A DNA stretch of 64,000 nucleotides from Acinetobacter tandoii DSM 14970 = CIP 107469 (GTDB lineage: Bacteria > Pseudomonadota > Gammaproteobacteria > Pseudomonadales > Moraxellaceae). This document shows positions 43,745 to 53,699 of this stretch, in pieces. The stretch covers positions 357,962 to 421,961 of the forward strand of contig NZ_KE007371.1 of NCBI RefSeq assembly GCF_000400735.1, in the 5' to 3' direction. A model generated the notes under the pieces. That model did not search any database. It was not told where the DNA came from and saw only the letters and a list, made by a program, of their open reading frames with translations. Numbering within the stretch: the first letter of the stretch is position 1; each line of letters begins with the position of its first letter. A program made the position numbers and the translations under genes.

Positions 43745-44860
43745 TTAGTCAAACAAACGATCAAAGAATGACTTTTTCTTTGGTGAAGAGTTATTGTCTT
43801 CACCATCTAAAGTCACTTGCAGTTCTTTCAACAGTTCACGTTGACGAGCCGTCAAGTTCACAGGTGTTTCCACCACAATACGGCAGAGTAAATCACCCTG
43901 CATGCTGGTACGTACAGGTTTAACCCCTTTGCCACGTAAACGGAACATTTTTCCAGTTTGCGTACCTTCAGGAATTTTCAAACTTACACGACCTTCTAGC
44001 GTTGGAATCTCAATCTCTTTACCCAAAGCAGCATCAGCAATGCTTACTGGTACATCCATATACAGATCTGCACCATCACGTTGGAAAATTTCGTGTTCAC
44101 GTACCACAACTTCTACGTATAAGTCGCCAGATTGACCATCACGAATGGCTTCACCTTTACCGCTTAAACGCACGCGATCGCCATTGTCTACCCCAGCTGG
44201 AATCGTCACTTCTAGGGTTTGCTGACGGTCAGAAACCCCCGAACCATGACATTTCTGACAAGGGTTCTTAATGATTTTACCTTGTCCACGACATGTACCG
44301 CAGGTTTGCTGTACTGAGAAAAAGCCTTGCTGCATACGGACTTGACCTGCACCATGACAGGTTTTACACGTTTCAACATCATTCGGGTTTTTAGAACCTT
44401 TACCGTCACAGCTCTCGCATGGTGCTGGCGCAGTAAAGGTAATGGTCTTTTTCACCCCTTTTACTGCTTCTTCTAAAGTGAGTTCCATCACATAACGTAA
44501 GTCAGAACCACGGCGCTGACGCTGTTGACCACGACCGCCACCACCAAAAGCACCACCGAAGATATCACCAAACTGGCTGAAAATGTCTTCTGCACTAAAA
44601 CCGCCGAAGCCACCACCGCCGCCACCGAAACCACCTTCAAATGCACCATGTCCCATACGGTCGTACATGCTGCGCTTTTCGCTGTCGGAAAGAATTTCGT
44701 AAGCTTCAGAGGCTTCTTTAAATTTTTCTTCTGCTTCAGGGTTGTCTGGGTTACGGTCTGGATGATATTTCATCGCCAACTTACGGTAGGCTTTTTTAAT
44801 TTCATCATCACTAGCGGTTTTAGCGACACCTAAAACCTCATAATAATCACGTTTAGCCAT
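43745..44860 (-). CDS. dnaJ: chaperone DnaJ
   Basis: 371 residues, the usual length. J domain 1-70 with the HPD motif at 33-35, a Gly/Phe-rich linker (about 75-115), four CxxCxGxG zinc-binding repeats in the 145-215 region (CESCDGKG, CKTCHGAG, CGTCRGQG, CQKCHGSG), and the C-terminal client domains. It stimulates DnaK. dnaK is not in the window. Confidence 0.97.
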   Translation of the reverse strand: MAKRDYYEVLGVAKTASDDEIKKAYRKLAMKYHPDRNPDNPEAEEKFKEASEAYEILSDSEKRSMYDRMGHGAFEGGFGGGGGGFGGFSAEDIFSQFGDIFGGAFGGGGRGQQRQRRGSDLRYVMELTLEEAVKGVKKTITFTAPAPCESCDGKGSKNPNDVETCKTCHGAGQVRMQQGFFSVQQTCGTCRGQGKIIKNPCQKCHGSGVSDRQQTLEVTIPAGVDNGDRVRLSGKGEAIRDGQSGDLYVEVVVREHEIFQRDGADLYMDVPVSIADAALGKEIEIPTLEGRVSLKIPEGTQTGKMFRLRGKGVKPVRTSMQGDLLCRIVVETPVNLTARQRELLKELQVTLDGEDNNSSPKKKSFFDRLFD

Positions 44861-44966
44861 AGCTGGCGATGCTCCTCACGGAATTTCATTTCATACTGAA
44901 TAATGCTCTGAAATTGGGGGTGAAGCGTGATTTTACAAGGGCAAAATGTTAAAAAATTTACAAATT

Positions 44967-45341
44967 CTAGAAAACTGCTTTATTTTTTATAAACTTAGAA
45001 AGGCCTTTAATCCAAGCATTGAGTAAATATAAAAAGGCAATCAATGCGAATACCACACCTGCAACGGTACATCCTGTAACCCAAAGTGCACTATTCCAAG
45101 TGAAGAAACATAAAGGAATAAACCACAATGCAGCAAATAAACTGAGTACGGTATAAATAATGATATTTCGCATAACCCAAAGGGCTTGGGCTTGTAACCA
45201 GACTTCAGTATCCACTTGGGTCACTTTACGGGCAAACCAATAAGCAAAAATACCGCTGATGACGGTAAATAATGCCAAAAACATGAAGACATAAGAAATC
45301 GCGATAGAGCGGCGATACTTGGTTAAACTGTCTTGCTTCAT
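44967..45341 (-). CDS. small membrane protein, unknown family
   Basis: 124 residues with about three to four hydrophobic segments (about 15-35, 55-75, 85-108). A short basic tail (KGLSKFIKNKAVF) follows. I do not recognise a family, though such small 'DUF4870-like' proteins are common. It lies between dnaJ and the RND pump genes on the same strand. Confidence 0.6.
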   Translation of the reverse strand: MKQDSLTKYRRSIAISYVFMFLALFTVISGIFAYWFARKVTQVDTEVWLQAQALWVMRNIIIYTVLSLFAALWFIPLCFFTWNSALWVTGCTVAGVVFALIAFLYLLNAWIKGLSKFIKNKAVF

Positions 45342-45482
45342 GTGCGATTAAACCTCATTACTACATCTTTGTTTTTTTTAGTATGTAGCAAAATTCCTAA
45401 ACTGAAATTTAATAAAAATATAAGGTGCTACTATATTGAAATTTTCAAACTTTCGCACCTGATATTACTAAAATATTTTGTA

Positions 45483-48400
45483 CTAAACGGTCTTTTTCAC
45501 CTTAAACCATTGCGCATACAAAGCAGGTAAAAAGAATAGTGTGAGCAAAGTCGCAACTATTAAGCCACCCATAATCGCCACCGCCATTGGCCCAAAGAAA
45601 ATACTGCGTGATAATGGAATCATGGCCAAAACTGCGGCCAGTGCAGTTAACAAGATTGGACGGAAACGGCGGACCGTCGCTTCAATAATTGCCTCCCAGG
45701 TAGCTTGTCCTGCGGCACGATCTTGTTCAATTTGATCAATCAAAATCAAAGAATTTCGCATGATCATGCCTGAAAGGGCAATTGTACCTAGCATCGCGAC
45801 GAAACCAAACGGCTTATTAAACAACAGCAAGAATAATACTACGCCAATTAAACCGAGCGGTGCCGTGAGCAAGACCATGGTGGCACGGGAAATACTTTTA
45901 AGTTGAATCATCAGCAAGGTCATGACCACAGCCAAGAACAGCGGCATCCCCGCATTCACTGACTTTTGCCCACGGGCCGATTCTTCGACTGTGCCTCCGA
46001 CTTCTAGCAAATAGCCCGCAGGCAATTCTGAACGGACTTGTTGCATACGATCTGACAATTCAGCCACCACCGTTGCGGGTTGTAATTTGGTCCGAATATC
46101 CGCGCGTACCGTAATGGTCGGTAAGCGATTACGGTGCCAAATTAACCCCTCTTCAAAACGATATTCAATTTTGGCAATCTGGGCCAATGGTACGAAAGTC
46201 CCTTGGGTAGTCGGTACAGCCAAACTGGCGAGAGATTCAACACTCAAACGCTCTGCCTCATCACCACGTAACCGAATATCAATTAACTCGCGCTTTTCAC
46301 GGTAGGGATGCAATACAGCGCCCTGAATTGAACTATTCAGAAAATTGGCTAAATCTACGCTCGAGACTCCCATTTGGCGGGCACGGTCTTGATCAATCTG
46401 CAATTGAATAATCTTGCTGGGTTCACCCCAATCCAAGTGCACATTTGTGGTATTTGGATTCTCTCCCACTACAGCAGCAACTTTTTGCGCCCATTGGCGA
46501 ACCGAATTAAGATCCTCTCCCGAAATACGGTATTGAATTGGATAACCTACCGGCGGACCATTTTCCAATAAGGAAACCCGTGTCCGCACTTCAGGTAGTA
46601 ATTGACGAATTTGCTGTTCCAGAGAATGGCGAATGTCATTGCGATCATCCAAAGAAGATGCGAGAACCACAAACTGAGCAAAACTGGCTTGGGGTAATTG
46701 CTGATCTAAAGGTAAATAAAAACGCGGCGAACCTGTCCCTACATAAGCCACATAATTTTCAATTCCCTGTTGTTTCGAAAGAAAATGCTCGACCTTTTTC
46801 ACTGCCGCCTCTGTGGCTTTAAGAGAAGCGCCTTCTTCAAGTTTTAAATCTACCAAAATTTCAGCGCGGTTTGATGGCGGGAAAAATTGTTGTGGAACCA
46901 ATTTAAACATCAACACTGAAAGCACAAACATACCCAAGGTCGTGGCAATCACGGTTTTACGATAGGTCACACACCAGTTTACCCATGCACGAAAACGTTG
47001 ATAAAACTGGGTCTGATAAGGATCATGTTCAGTACTATGCAACTTGATGGGCTGTGGCTCAGGTTGTTTTCTGAAACGAGCCCAAAGCCTTTGATACCAA
47101 GGTGCTCTAGTTGGTTGCTGCTGAAAATCAGGCAATAACTTATCCCCCAAATAAGGGACAAACAATACCGCAGCAAACCAAGACACAATTAAAGCAATGG
47201 TCACCACCTGAAAAATGGAACGGGTATATTCTCCAGTGCTAGAAGCGGCTGTGGCAATCGGCAAGAATCCTGCTGCGGTAATTAAAGTCCCCGTCAGCAT
47301 TGGAAAGGCCGTGGTTTTCCATGCAAACCCCGCGGCTTGCAAGCGGCTATAGCCTTGTTCCATGCGAATCGCCATCATTTCGATGGCAATAATGGCATCA
47401 TCGACCAATAAACCAAGGGCTAAAATCAGTGCACCTAAAGAAATTTTATGCAGTCCTACATCAAATAAATTCATGCCTGCAAAGGTCATAGCCAGTACCA
47501 GCGGAATGGAAAATGCCACCACCAAGCCAGTACGAAAACCCAAAGAAAAGAAACTTACCAACAGTACAATAATCACGGCCTCAGCCAAGACTTTCATGAA
47601 TTCATGCACACTGCGTTCAACCGCAACGGGCTGATCAGAGACTTTTTCTAGCTTCATCCCCAAAGGTAAGCTTTTCTGTAAGGTTGCAAACTCGGCCTGT
47701 AAGTTTTCCCCCAAAGCCAGAATATCTCCCCCCTTACGCATCGAAACCGCAATACCAATGCCGTTTTCACCCATAAAACGCATGCGTGGCTGGGCAGGTT
47801 CACTAAAGCCACGGTAAACCTCTGCCACATCCCCCAGTTGAATGGTTTGACCATTCACCAATAAGGGCATTTTTTTCAGATCTTCGACGTTATGCAACTG
47901 ACCGCTCACGCGAATTTGAATGCGATCGGTCTGAGTTTCAAAATAACCTGCGCTGGCTATGGCATTTTGTTGCTGCAAAGCCTGCTGAATCGCAGTGATA
48001 GGAATGCCCAGTTGCGTGGCTTTGGTATTGGATAAATCAATCCAGATTTTCTGGTCTTGTAACCCAATCAGATCGACCTTGCCTACATCTTGAACCCGCT
48101 GTAATTGTAGTTGTAAGCGGTCGGCATATTCTTTGAGTACCGCATAGTCAAAGCCCTTGCCCGTAAGTACGTAAATATTGCCGAAGGTATCGCCAAACTC
48201 GTCATTAAAAAATGGGCCTTGTACATCACTCGGTAGTTCATGCCGAATGTCATTGACCTTTTTACGTACGTCATACCAGACATCAGGAATTTGTGCAGAA
48301 CGCAACGAATCTTTCGCGAAAAAAGTCACCAACGACTCGCCTGGACGCGAGTACGCCATAATGCGCTCATAATTGCCCGTACTCATGAGTTCTTTCTCAA

Positions 48401-48605
48401 TACGGTCAGTCACTTGCAGGGAAACTTGCTTCGCTGTTGCACCTGGCCAATAGGTTTGCACCACCATGACTTTAAAGGTAAATGGTGGATCTTCGCTTTG
48501 CGACAACTTGGAATAGGACACCATACCGACGATGCCTAGCAAGATCATGAAATATAGGATTAAGCCTTTATTTTTTAATGCCCATTCTGACAGGTTGAAA
48601 TTCAT
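45483..48605 (-). CDS. RND efflux pump permease
   Basis: 1040 residues, as for HAE-type RND transporters. An N-terminal segment, a large periplasmic loop, then six membrane segments, and the same pattern repeated. GLLVDDAIIAIEMMAIRM holds the two proton-relay aspartates. PPFTFKVMVVQTYWPGATAKQV is typical of the TriC/MexK-related subgroup rather than of AdeB. The adaptor overlaps it by 4 bases; no outer membrane channel gene is adjacent, so it probably borrows one, such as AdeK-like proteins. Substrates unknown. Confidence 0.9.
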   Translation of the reverse strand: MNFNLSEWALKNKGLILYFMILLGIVGMVSYSKLSQSEDPPFTFKVMVVQTYWPGATAKQVSLQVTDRIEKELMSTGNYERIMAYSRPGESLVTFFAKDSLRSAQIPDVWYDVRKKVNDIRHELPSDVQGPFFNDEFGDTFGNIYVLTGKGFDYAVLKEYADRLQLQLQRVQDVGKVDLIGLQDQKIWIDLSNTKATQLGIPITAIQQALQQQNAIASAGYFETQTDRIQIRVSGQLHNVEDLKKMPLLVNGQTIQLGDVAEVYRGFSEPAQPRMRFMGENGIGIAVSMRKGGDILALGENLQAEFATLQKSLPLGMKLEKVSDQPVAVERSVHEFMKVLAEAVIIVLLVSFFSLGFRTGLVVAFSIPLVLAMTFAGMNLFDVGLHKISLGALILALGLLVDDAIIAIEMMAIRMEQGYSRLQAAGFAWKTTAFPMLTGTLITAAGFLPIATAASSTGEYTRSIFQVVTIALIVSWFAAVLFVPYLGDKLLPDFQQQPTRAPWYQRLWARFRKQPEPQPIKLHSTEHDPYQTQFYQRFRAWVNWCVTYRKTVIATTLGMFVLSVLMFKLVPQQFFPPSNRAEILVDLKLEEGASLKATEAAVKKVEHFLSKQQGIENYVAYVGTGSPRFYLPLDQQLPQASFAQFVVLASSLDDRNDIRHSLEQQIRQLLPEVRTRVSLLENGPPVGYPIQYRISGEDLNSVRQWAQKVAAVVGENPNTTNVHLDWGEPSKIIQLQIDQDRARQMGVSSVDLANFLNSSIQGAVLHPYREKRELIDIRLRGDEAERLSVESLASLAVPTTQGTFVPLAQIAKIEYRFEEGLIWHRNRLPTITVRADIRTKLQPATVVAELSDRMQQVRSELPAGYLLEVGGTVEESARGQKSVNAGMPLFLAVVMTLLMIQLKSISRATMVLLTAPLGLIGVVLFLLLFNKPFGFVAMLGTIALSGMIMRNSLILIDQIEQDRAAGQATWEAIIEATVRRFRPILLTALAAVLAMIPLSRSIFFGPMAVAIMGGLIVATLLTLFFLPALYAQWFKVKKTV

Positions 48606-49723
48606 GATTTCGCTCCTGTCGCAGACTTGGTACTAGACAGTTGCACTGCACGATTTTCCCGATCAATCGGGCGAATTTTTTGTTGCTCTCTTAACAGGTG
48701 TACACCACCCACTACAATATAATCTTCAGGCTTTAACCCAGACAATACAGGGACGCTGTCACGCCCGTAAGCACCTAAGGTGACAGGAACTTTATGGACA
48801 CGTGAGTCTGGATGCACCACCCAAACAAAGGCCTGTTGCTCATTCGCAGACACACTGGATAAAGGCACACTCAAGATATTGTGCTGCAAACTGCTAAAAA
48901 AGACTCGTGCACTTTGCCCCAACTGAATGTCTTGGCTCTGGCTCTTTAAGGCAACTTTCACACTAAAAGTACGCGACTGATCCGCTGCTGGGGAAATTTC
49001 ACGCACATAAGCTGCAAATTTATCTTGTGGTTTTGACCACAAAGTCACCCATGCTTCCTGCCCAATGCGTAAATCATTAATGGCTTGTTCAGGCACACCA
49101 ATGACCACCTCACGCTCGCCTGCAATCGCCAATTGATAAGCCGCTTGCCCTGCTGCAACCACCTGCCCCACTTCAATATTACGTGCGGTAATCACACCAC
49201 TTTTGTCTGCAATAAGCTGATTGTAGCGAGTCTGGTTTTGACTGACTTCATAATTGGATTGCGCCTGTTTCAGGCTGGCCAATGCAGCTTGATACTGATT
49301 ATTCATCGCATCATATTGTGAACGGCTCACGGCGTTCATCGGCAATAATTGCTTAAAACGTGTTAGCTCCTGTTCAGCGACTTTCGCTGCTGACTGAGCA
49401 CTTTCCAATTGTGCGCGGGAAGCATTTAATTGTAATTGAGCATCTTTCACGTCCAGCTTTGCCAAAACCTGTCCAACCCGAACCTGATCACCAACATCGA
49501 CAAAACGTTGCATAACCTGCCCAGACACCCGAAATGCCAAATCCGTTTGTTGTCGAGCTTTAACTTCACCCGCATAACTTTTTTGCTCAGTTAAAGAGGT
49601 GGATGGTTGTACCACCATGACAAAAGGGACTTGTTCTGTTGTCGTCTGTTCTCGATTACACCCCCAAAGGGTCAAACTGGATAAAATTATAAGACTGGCG
49701 ATTAGGGTCTTGGCAAGGTTCAT
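48602..49723 (-). CDS. RND efflux pump periplasmic adaptor
   Basis: 373 residues. A lipobox at LTLWGCNRE (Cys22) suggests lipid anchoring. A lipoyl-like domain, a helical hairpin (about 95-165), beta-barrel and membrane-proximal domains follow, with the usual VDVGDQVRVGQVLAKLDVKD text. It links the pump to the outer membrane channel. It overlaps the pump by 4 bases, so translation is coupled. A divergent TetR gene lies upstream. Confidence 0.88.
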   Translation of the reverse strand: MNLAKTLIASLIILSSLTLWGCNREQTTTEQVPFVMVVQPSTSLTEQKSYAGEVKARQQTDLAFRVSGQVMQRFVDVGDQVRVGQVLAKLDVKDAQLQLNASRAQLESAQSAAKVAEQELTRFKQLLPMNAVSRSQYDAMNNQYQAALASLKQAQSNYEVSQNQTRYNQLIADKSGVITARNIEVGQVVAAGQAAYQLAIAGEREVVIGVPEQAINDLRIGQEAWVTLWSKPQDKFAAYVREISPAADQSRTFSVKVALKSQSQDIQLGQSARVFFSSLQHNILSVPLSSVSANEQQAFVWVVHPDSRVHKVPVTLGAYGRDSVPVLSGLKPEDYIVVGGVHLLREQQKIRPIDRENRAVQLSSTKSATGAKS

Positions 49724-49787
49724 TCGTCGTGCTCTTATCTAAATGTCATTTTTAAGGCAAAATACTATGCTGTTCTTTGAACAATTT

Positions 49788-49819
49788 TTAATTAATATAC
49801 CACGCGGTACATTAATTAA
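49788..49819. promoter_or_regulatory. 32-bp operator between the RND genes and TetR
   Basis: TTAATTAATATACC and GGTACATTAATTAA are 14-bp arms with a 4-base centre and only one mismatch. A further TTAATTAA lies at 49843-49850. The position between divergent genes and the length fit a TetR dimer-of-dimers site. Confidence 0.75.
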
Positions 49820-49856
49820 AAGCCCTGTTTAAAGTAAATGTCTTAATTAAGCGAAA

Positions 49857-50492
49857 GTGGAAAATTTTGTGCAAACGAATGTCGGTCGGCCCAAAGATTT
49901 AGAAAAGCATAAGCAAATTCTGCTAGCTGCTAGAAACCTGTTCCTCAAATATGGCTATCATGGTTCGAGCATGAATCAAATTGCCCAAGAAGCTGGGGTC
50001 ACCAAGCTAACGATTTATAATCATTTTCAGGACAAAGCCACGCTTTTTACCTGTGCGATTGAACAAACCTGCGAAAATTTAATGGAAACACGTCCCTTTG
50101 AATTGAATGCAGACAGTGATTTTCTTGAGGCTTTTGCTCAAGCTTGCCAAATCGCATTAAACATTGTGTACCTACCCGAAGCAGTGAAGTTGGAACATTT
50201 GCTGATTGAACTGGCTGCCGAACAAAATCCCTTAGCATTACAGTTTTATAATGCATCCCATCAAAAAATGTGTGATGGCTGGGAAGAGTTTTTTCAGCAA
50301 GCTGCCACCTTGGGTTTTATTCAACATGGGGATGTGGAACAGCAACGCCTATTGCTACTGTCCTTACTGCTTGGACTACGTCATTTAGAAATTTTACTGG
50401 GTGTACGTGCTATTCCAACCTCTCAACAACAGCAGGAAATCATCCAACAAAGTATCGAACTGTTCATGCTGAAATATGGCTCGCATGCCTAG
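49857..50492 (+). CDS. TetR family regulator of the RND pump
   Basis: 211 residues from a GTG; a GTG at 49869 is also possible. HTH near 25-60 (GSSMNQIAQEAGVTKLTIYNHFQDKATLF). The C-terminal domain is of the AcrR/TetR C-type that binds drugs. It is divergent from the adaptor gene, with the palindrome between. Probably a repressor of the pump and of itself. Confidence 0.88.
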   Translation: MENFVQTNVGRPKDLEKHKQILLAARNLFLKYGYHGSSMNQIAQEAGVTKLTIYNHFQDKATLFTCAIEQTCENLMETRPFELNADSDFLEAFAQACQIALNIVYLPEAVKLEHLLIELAAEQNPLALQFYNASHQKMCDGWEEFFQQAATLGFIQHGDVEQQRLLLLSLLLGLRHLEILLGVRAIPTSQQQQEIIQQSIELFMLKYGSHA

Positions 50493-50639
50493 TGCCTCTT
50501 TTCCTTGATCCTTCCAACGCCATTCCATTATCCAATTGCTAGTTTTATCAACAAAAGCTTGCGACTTTTGTAGCCCTGCTACTTGGCATTCGATTAAATC
50601 GGGGTATAGTCAAAAAGAATAAGAACTGGAGAATGGAAA

Positions 50640-53330
50640 ATGATTCAACAAATTGATGCTCCACTACGCGAAGACGTACGGTTACTTGGTAATTTATTAG
50701 GGGAAACCTTAAAACAACATGCCGGGCAAGATTTGTTTAATCAGATAGAACAGATTCGAGCACTTGCCAAAGGTGCACGTGATGGACAAGTTGAAGCCGA
50801 AAAACAACTAGAGCAGCTCTTTCTCAGTCTAGAAGATGATGAGATTCTTCCGCTCACCCGTGCATTTACGCACTTTTTGAACTTTGCCAATATCGCCGAA
50901 CAGTACCATGTGGTACGTAGCCGTCGCCAAAGTGAATTTGATCCTGAAGCCCCATCACCAAATCCACTCGATCATCTGTTCCAAAAATTCAAAACCCATC
51001 AAGTCTCAGCAGAACAGCTCTATCAACAACTGTGTGAACTTAAAATTGAACTGGTGTTGACCGCACACCCTACAGAGGTGAGCCGTCGTACCCTCATTCA
51101 AAAATATGATGGCATTAATGACTGTTTATTCAAATTCGATCAGCAAAAACTCACCCCGCGTGAACGCCAAGCCGTACTAGAAGACTTAAAACAGCTGATC
51201 TGTTCTGCATGGCAAACCGATGAAATTCGTCAACATCGTCCGACCCCTATCGATGAAGCCAAATGGGGTTTCACCACCATTGAACAAACCTTGTGGAATG
51301 CAGTACCCAAGTTCATGCGTGAACTGGATGGGATGGTAGAAGAACATTGTGGACAACGTTTACCGCTACATGTTGCTCCCGTGCGTTTTGCTTCTTGGAT
51401 GGGTGGTGACCGTGATGGCAACCCGAACGTAACCCACAATGTGACCCAAGAAGTGCTGTGGTTGTCACGCTGGAAAGCGGCTGACTTATATTTACGTGAT
51501 ATTGAAGACCTACGTTGGGAATTGTCGATTCAAAACTGTAGCAATGAATTAGTTCAGGCTTTGGGAGCGCCTCATCCTGAACCTTATCGTGAATATTTAC
51601 GTGACACTCGCGAGCGCTTAAAAATCACCCGAGAATGGTTGGCCCATAAGCTTCAGGGGCAAGATCAGGTTTTAGATGACAGTCGCATCATCAAAAGTAA
51701 ACAGGAACTATTACAGCCTTTATTACTCTGTTATCGCTCTCTCATGTCGTGCAACCTACCTGAAATTGCCAATGGAAAATTATTGGACTTTATTCATCGG
51801 GTCAATTGCTTTGGTATCGAATTATTAAAGTTGGATATTCGTCAGGAATCAGGGCGTCATCGCCAAGCCATTTCCGCTATCACCGAATATTTAGGTTTAG
51901 GCAATTTTGAAACTTGGACGGAACAAGCCCGTCAAAACTTCTTATTACAAGAATTACAAAGCAAACGCCCGTTGCTGCCAAAACATTTGAATGAGCCTGA
52001 GCAAAGCCTGATTCTACACCCCGATGTACAAGAAGTGTTTGCCACCATGCGGACCTTGGCAGAACAGCCTGCTGAAAGCCTCGGTGCCTATATTATTTCC
52101 ATGGCGGAATATCCAAGTGATGTGCTTGCTGTTCTACTCTTACAAAAAGAAGCTGGCATTCAACAGCCTTTACGTGTAGTTCCCCTATTTGAAACTTTGA
52201 AAGACTTGGATGGTGCGGCACATACCATGCAAACCCTGTTCAATATGCATTGGTACAAACAGCATATTCAGGGCAAACATGAAGTCATGATTGGTTATTC
52301 AGACTCGGCCAAAGATGCTGGCTTTATGTCTGCCAACTGGGCGCAATACCGTGCGCAAGAAGAGTTGACTGCCATCGCCAAACAACATGCGGTCCAACTG
52401 ACCCTGTTTCATGGTCGTGGTGGTTCTATCAGTCGTGGCGGTGCTCCAACCCAACAAGCGTTATTTTCTCAGCCTCCAGGTTCGATTTCTGGTGCCATTC
52501 GCGTCACCGAACAAGGCGAAATGATCCGTTTTAAATTCGGACTGGAAGGCATTGCGCTACAAAATCTGGAAATTTATACCGCAGCCACACTGGAAGCAAC
52601 CTTACTTCCACCGCCAGAGCCGAAAGCCGAATGGCGTGAACTGATGCATCGCATGACTGACCTTTCGGTACAGGTTTACCGTCAAACGGTACGTGAAAAT
52701 CCGCACTTTGTGAAATATTTAAGAACCGTCACACCTGAACTGGAACTGCAAATGTTGCCATTGGGTTCTCGACCTGCCAAACGTAAAGTCAGTGGCGGGA
52801 TTGAATCCTTACGTGCTATTCCTTGGGTGTTTGCCTGGACGCAAATTCGTCTGATGCTCCCCGCTTGGTTAGGCACAGGTGCGGCTATTAATCAAGTGAT
52901 TGAACAAGGACATAAAGCAACCTTAGAGGACATGTTGCAGCAATGGCCTTATTTCCAAACCCTGATCGATATGTTGGAAATGGTCCTGTCCAAAGCTGAT
53001 GGACATGTGGCTTTATACTATGAAACCCACTTGACCCAAGATGAAGACTTAAAAGCTCTGGGCACAACATTGCGCCAACGTCTACAAGATGCAGTGGGAA
53101 CCCTGCTCACCTTAAAAGATGAATCCAAATTGCTCAGCAGCAACGAAGTTTTGGATCAATCGATGCGGGTTCGTAAACCTTACTTACTGCCTCTGCATTT
53201 GCTGCAAGCAGAACTGATGAAACGACGTCGTTTGTATCTAGCAGAACGTCAAGCTGAACATACCCCAGTCGATCATGCCTTAATGGTCAGTATCGCAGGT
53301 ATTGCAGCAGGTCTTCGCAATACGGGTTGA
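50640..53330 (+). CDS. ppc: phosphoenolpyruvate carboxylase
   Basis: 896 residues, a normal length. His143 in the LTAHPTEVSRRTL motif is the catalytic histidine; FHGRGGSISRGGAPT is the glycine-rich site 2; the chain ends in RNTG, the conserved C-terminus. GGAG lies 10 bases ahead of the ATG. It forms oxaloacetate from PEP and bicarbonate, refilling the TCA cycle. Confidence 0.96.
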   Translation: MIQQIDAPLREDVRLLGNLLGETLKQHAGQDLFNQIEQIRALAKGARDGQVEAEKQLEQLFLSLEDDEILPLTRAFTHFLNFANIAEQYHVVRSRRQSEFDPEAPSPNPLDHLFQKFKTHQVSAEQLYQQLCELKIELVLTAHPTEVSRRTLIQKYDGINDCLFKFDQQKLTPRERQAVLEDLKQLICSAWQTDEIRQHRPTPIDEAKWGFTTIEQTLWNAVPKFMRELDGMVEEHCGQRLPLHVAPVRFASWMGGDRDGNPNVTHNVTQEVLWLSRWKAADLYLRDIEDLRWELSIQNCSNELVQALGAPHPEPYREYLRDTRERLKITREWLAHKLQGQDQVLDDSRIIKSKQELLQPLLLCYRSLMSCNLPEIANGKLLDFIHRVNCFGIELLKLDIRQESGRHRQAISAITEYLGLGNFETWTEQARQNFLLQELQSKRPLLPKHLNEPEQSLILHPDVQEVFATMRTLAEQPAESLGAYIISMAEYPSDVLAVLLLQKEAGIQQPLRVVPLFETLKDLDGAAHTMQTLFNMHWYKQHIQGKHEVMIGYSDSAKDAGFMSANWAQYRAQEELTAIAKQHAVQLTLFHGRGGSISRGGAPTQQALFSQPPGSISGAIRVTEQGEMIRFKFGLEGIALQNLEIYTAATLEATLLPPPEPKAEWRELMHRMTDLSVQVYRQTVRENPHFVKYLRTVTPELELQMLPLGSRPAKRKVSGGIESLRAIPWVFAWTQIRLMLPAWLGTGAAINQVIEQGHKATLEDMLQQWPYFQTLIDMLEMVLSKADGHVALYYETHLTQDEDLKALGTTLRQRLQDAVGTLLTLKDESKLLSSNEVLDQSMRVRKPYLLPLHLLQAELMKRRRLYLAERQAEHTPVDHALMVSIAGIAAGLRNTG

Positions 53331-53699
53331 TGTAAGTATTCTCAATTGGCAACTCAGCCGTATGCTGGGTTGCCAAAACAGCATTTTGTTTGAATCGATT
53401 GGCAAAATATTTCTTGCCACCTTCAATTTTCAGCAGTTTTTTTATATTGTTAAAAAATTTTTGAAAGATTGATAAAAAAAATTTATCGCTAAGCAAAGCG
53501 AACAAACAGCTTTTATTGACTATAATTTATAGAATAATATATTGATTTATTGTTAATTTAAAAATCAAAACATTTTACCACTTGGTATAAAATTATTATA
53601 AATCAGAGTTCTACTTAATCTGAAATTAAAAATCAATGATTAAATCACTCGAAAAGAAAGAGTATGATGTGCACAATTTATTTTTAAAGCGATCAATTT
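53331..53699. other. intergenic region between ppc and the uracil/xanthine permease
   Basis: About 370 AT-rich bases. It holds the hairpin at 53346-53376 and no convincing gene or known riboswitch. Confidence 0.5.
53346..53376 (+). terminator. hairpin after ppc
   Basis: TTGGCAAC, one unpaired base, CAGC pair with GCTG, one unpaired base, GTTGCCAA around a CGTAT loop. It follows the ppc stop by 15 bases; the T run is weak, so its role as a terminator is likely but not certain. Confidence 0.6.
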
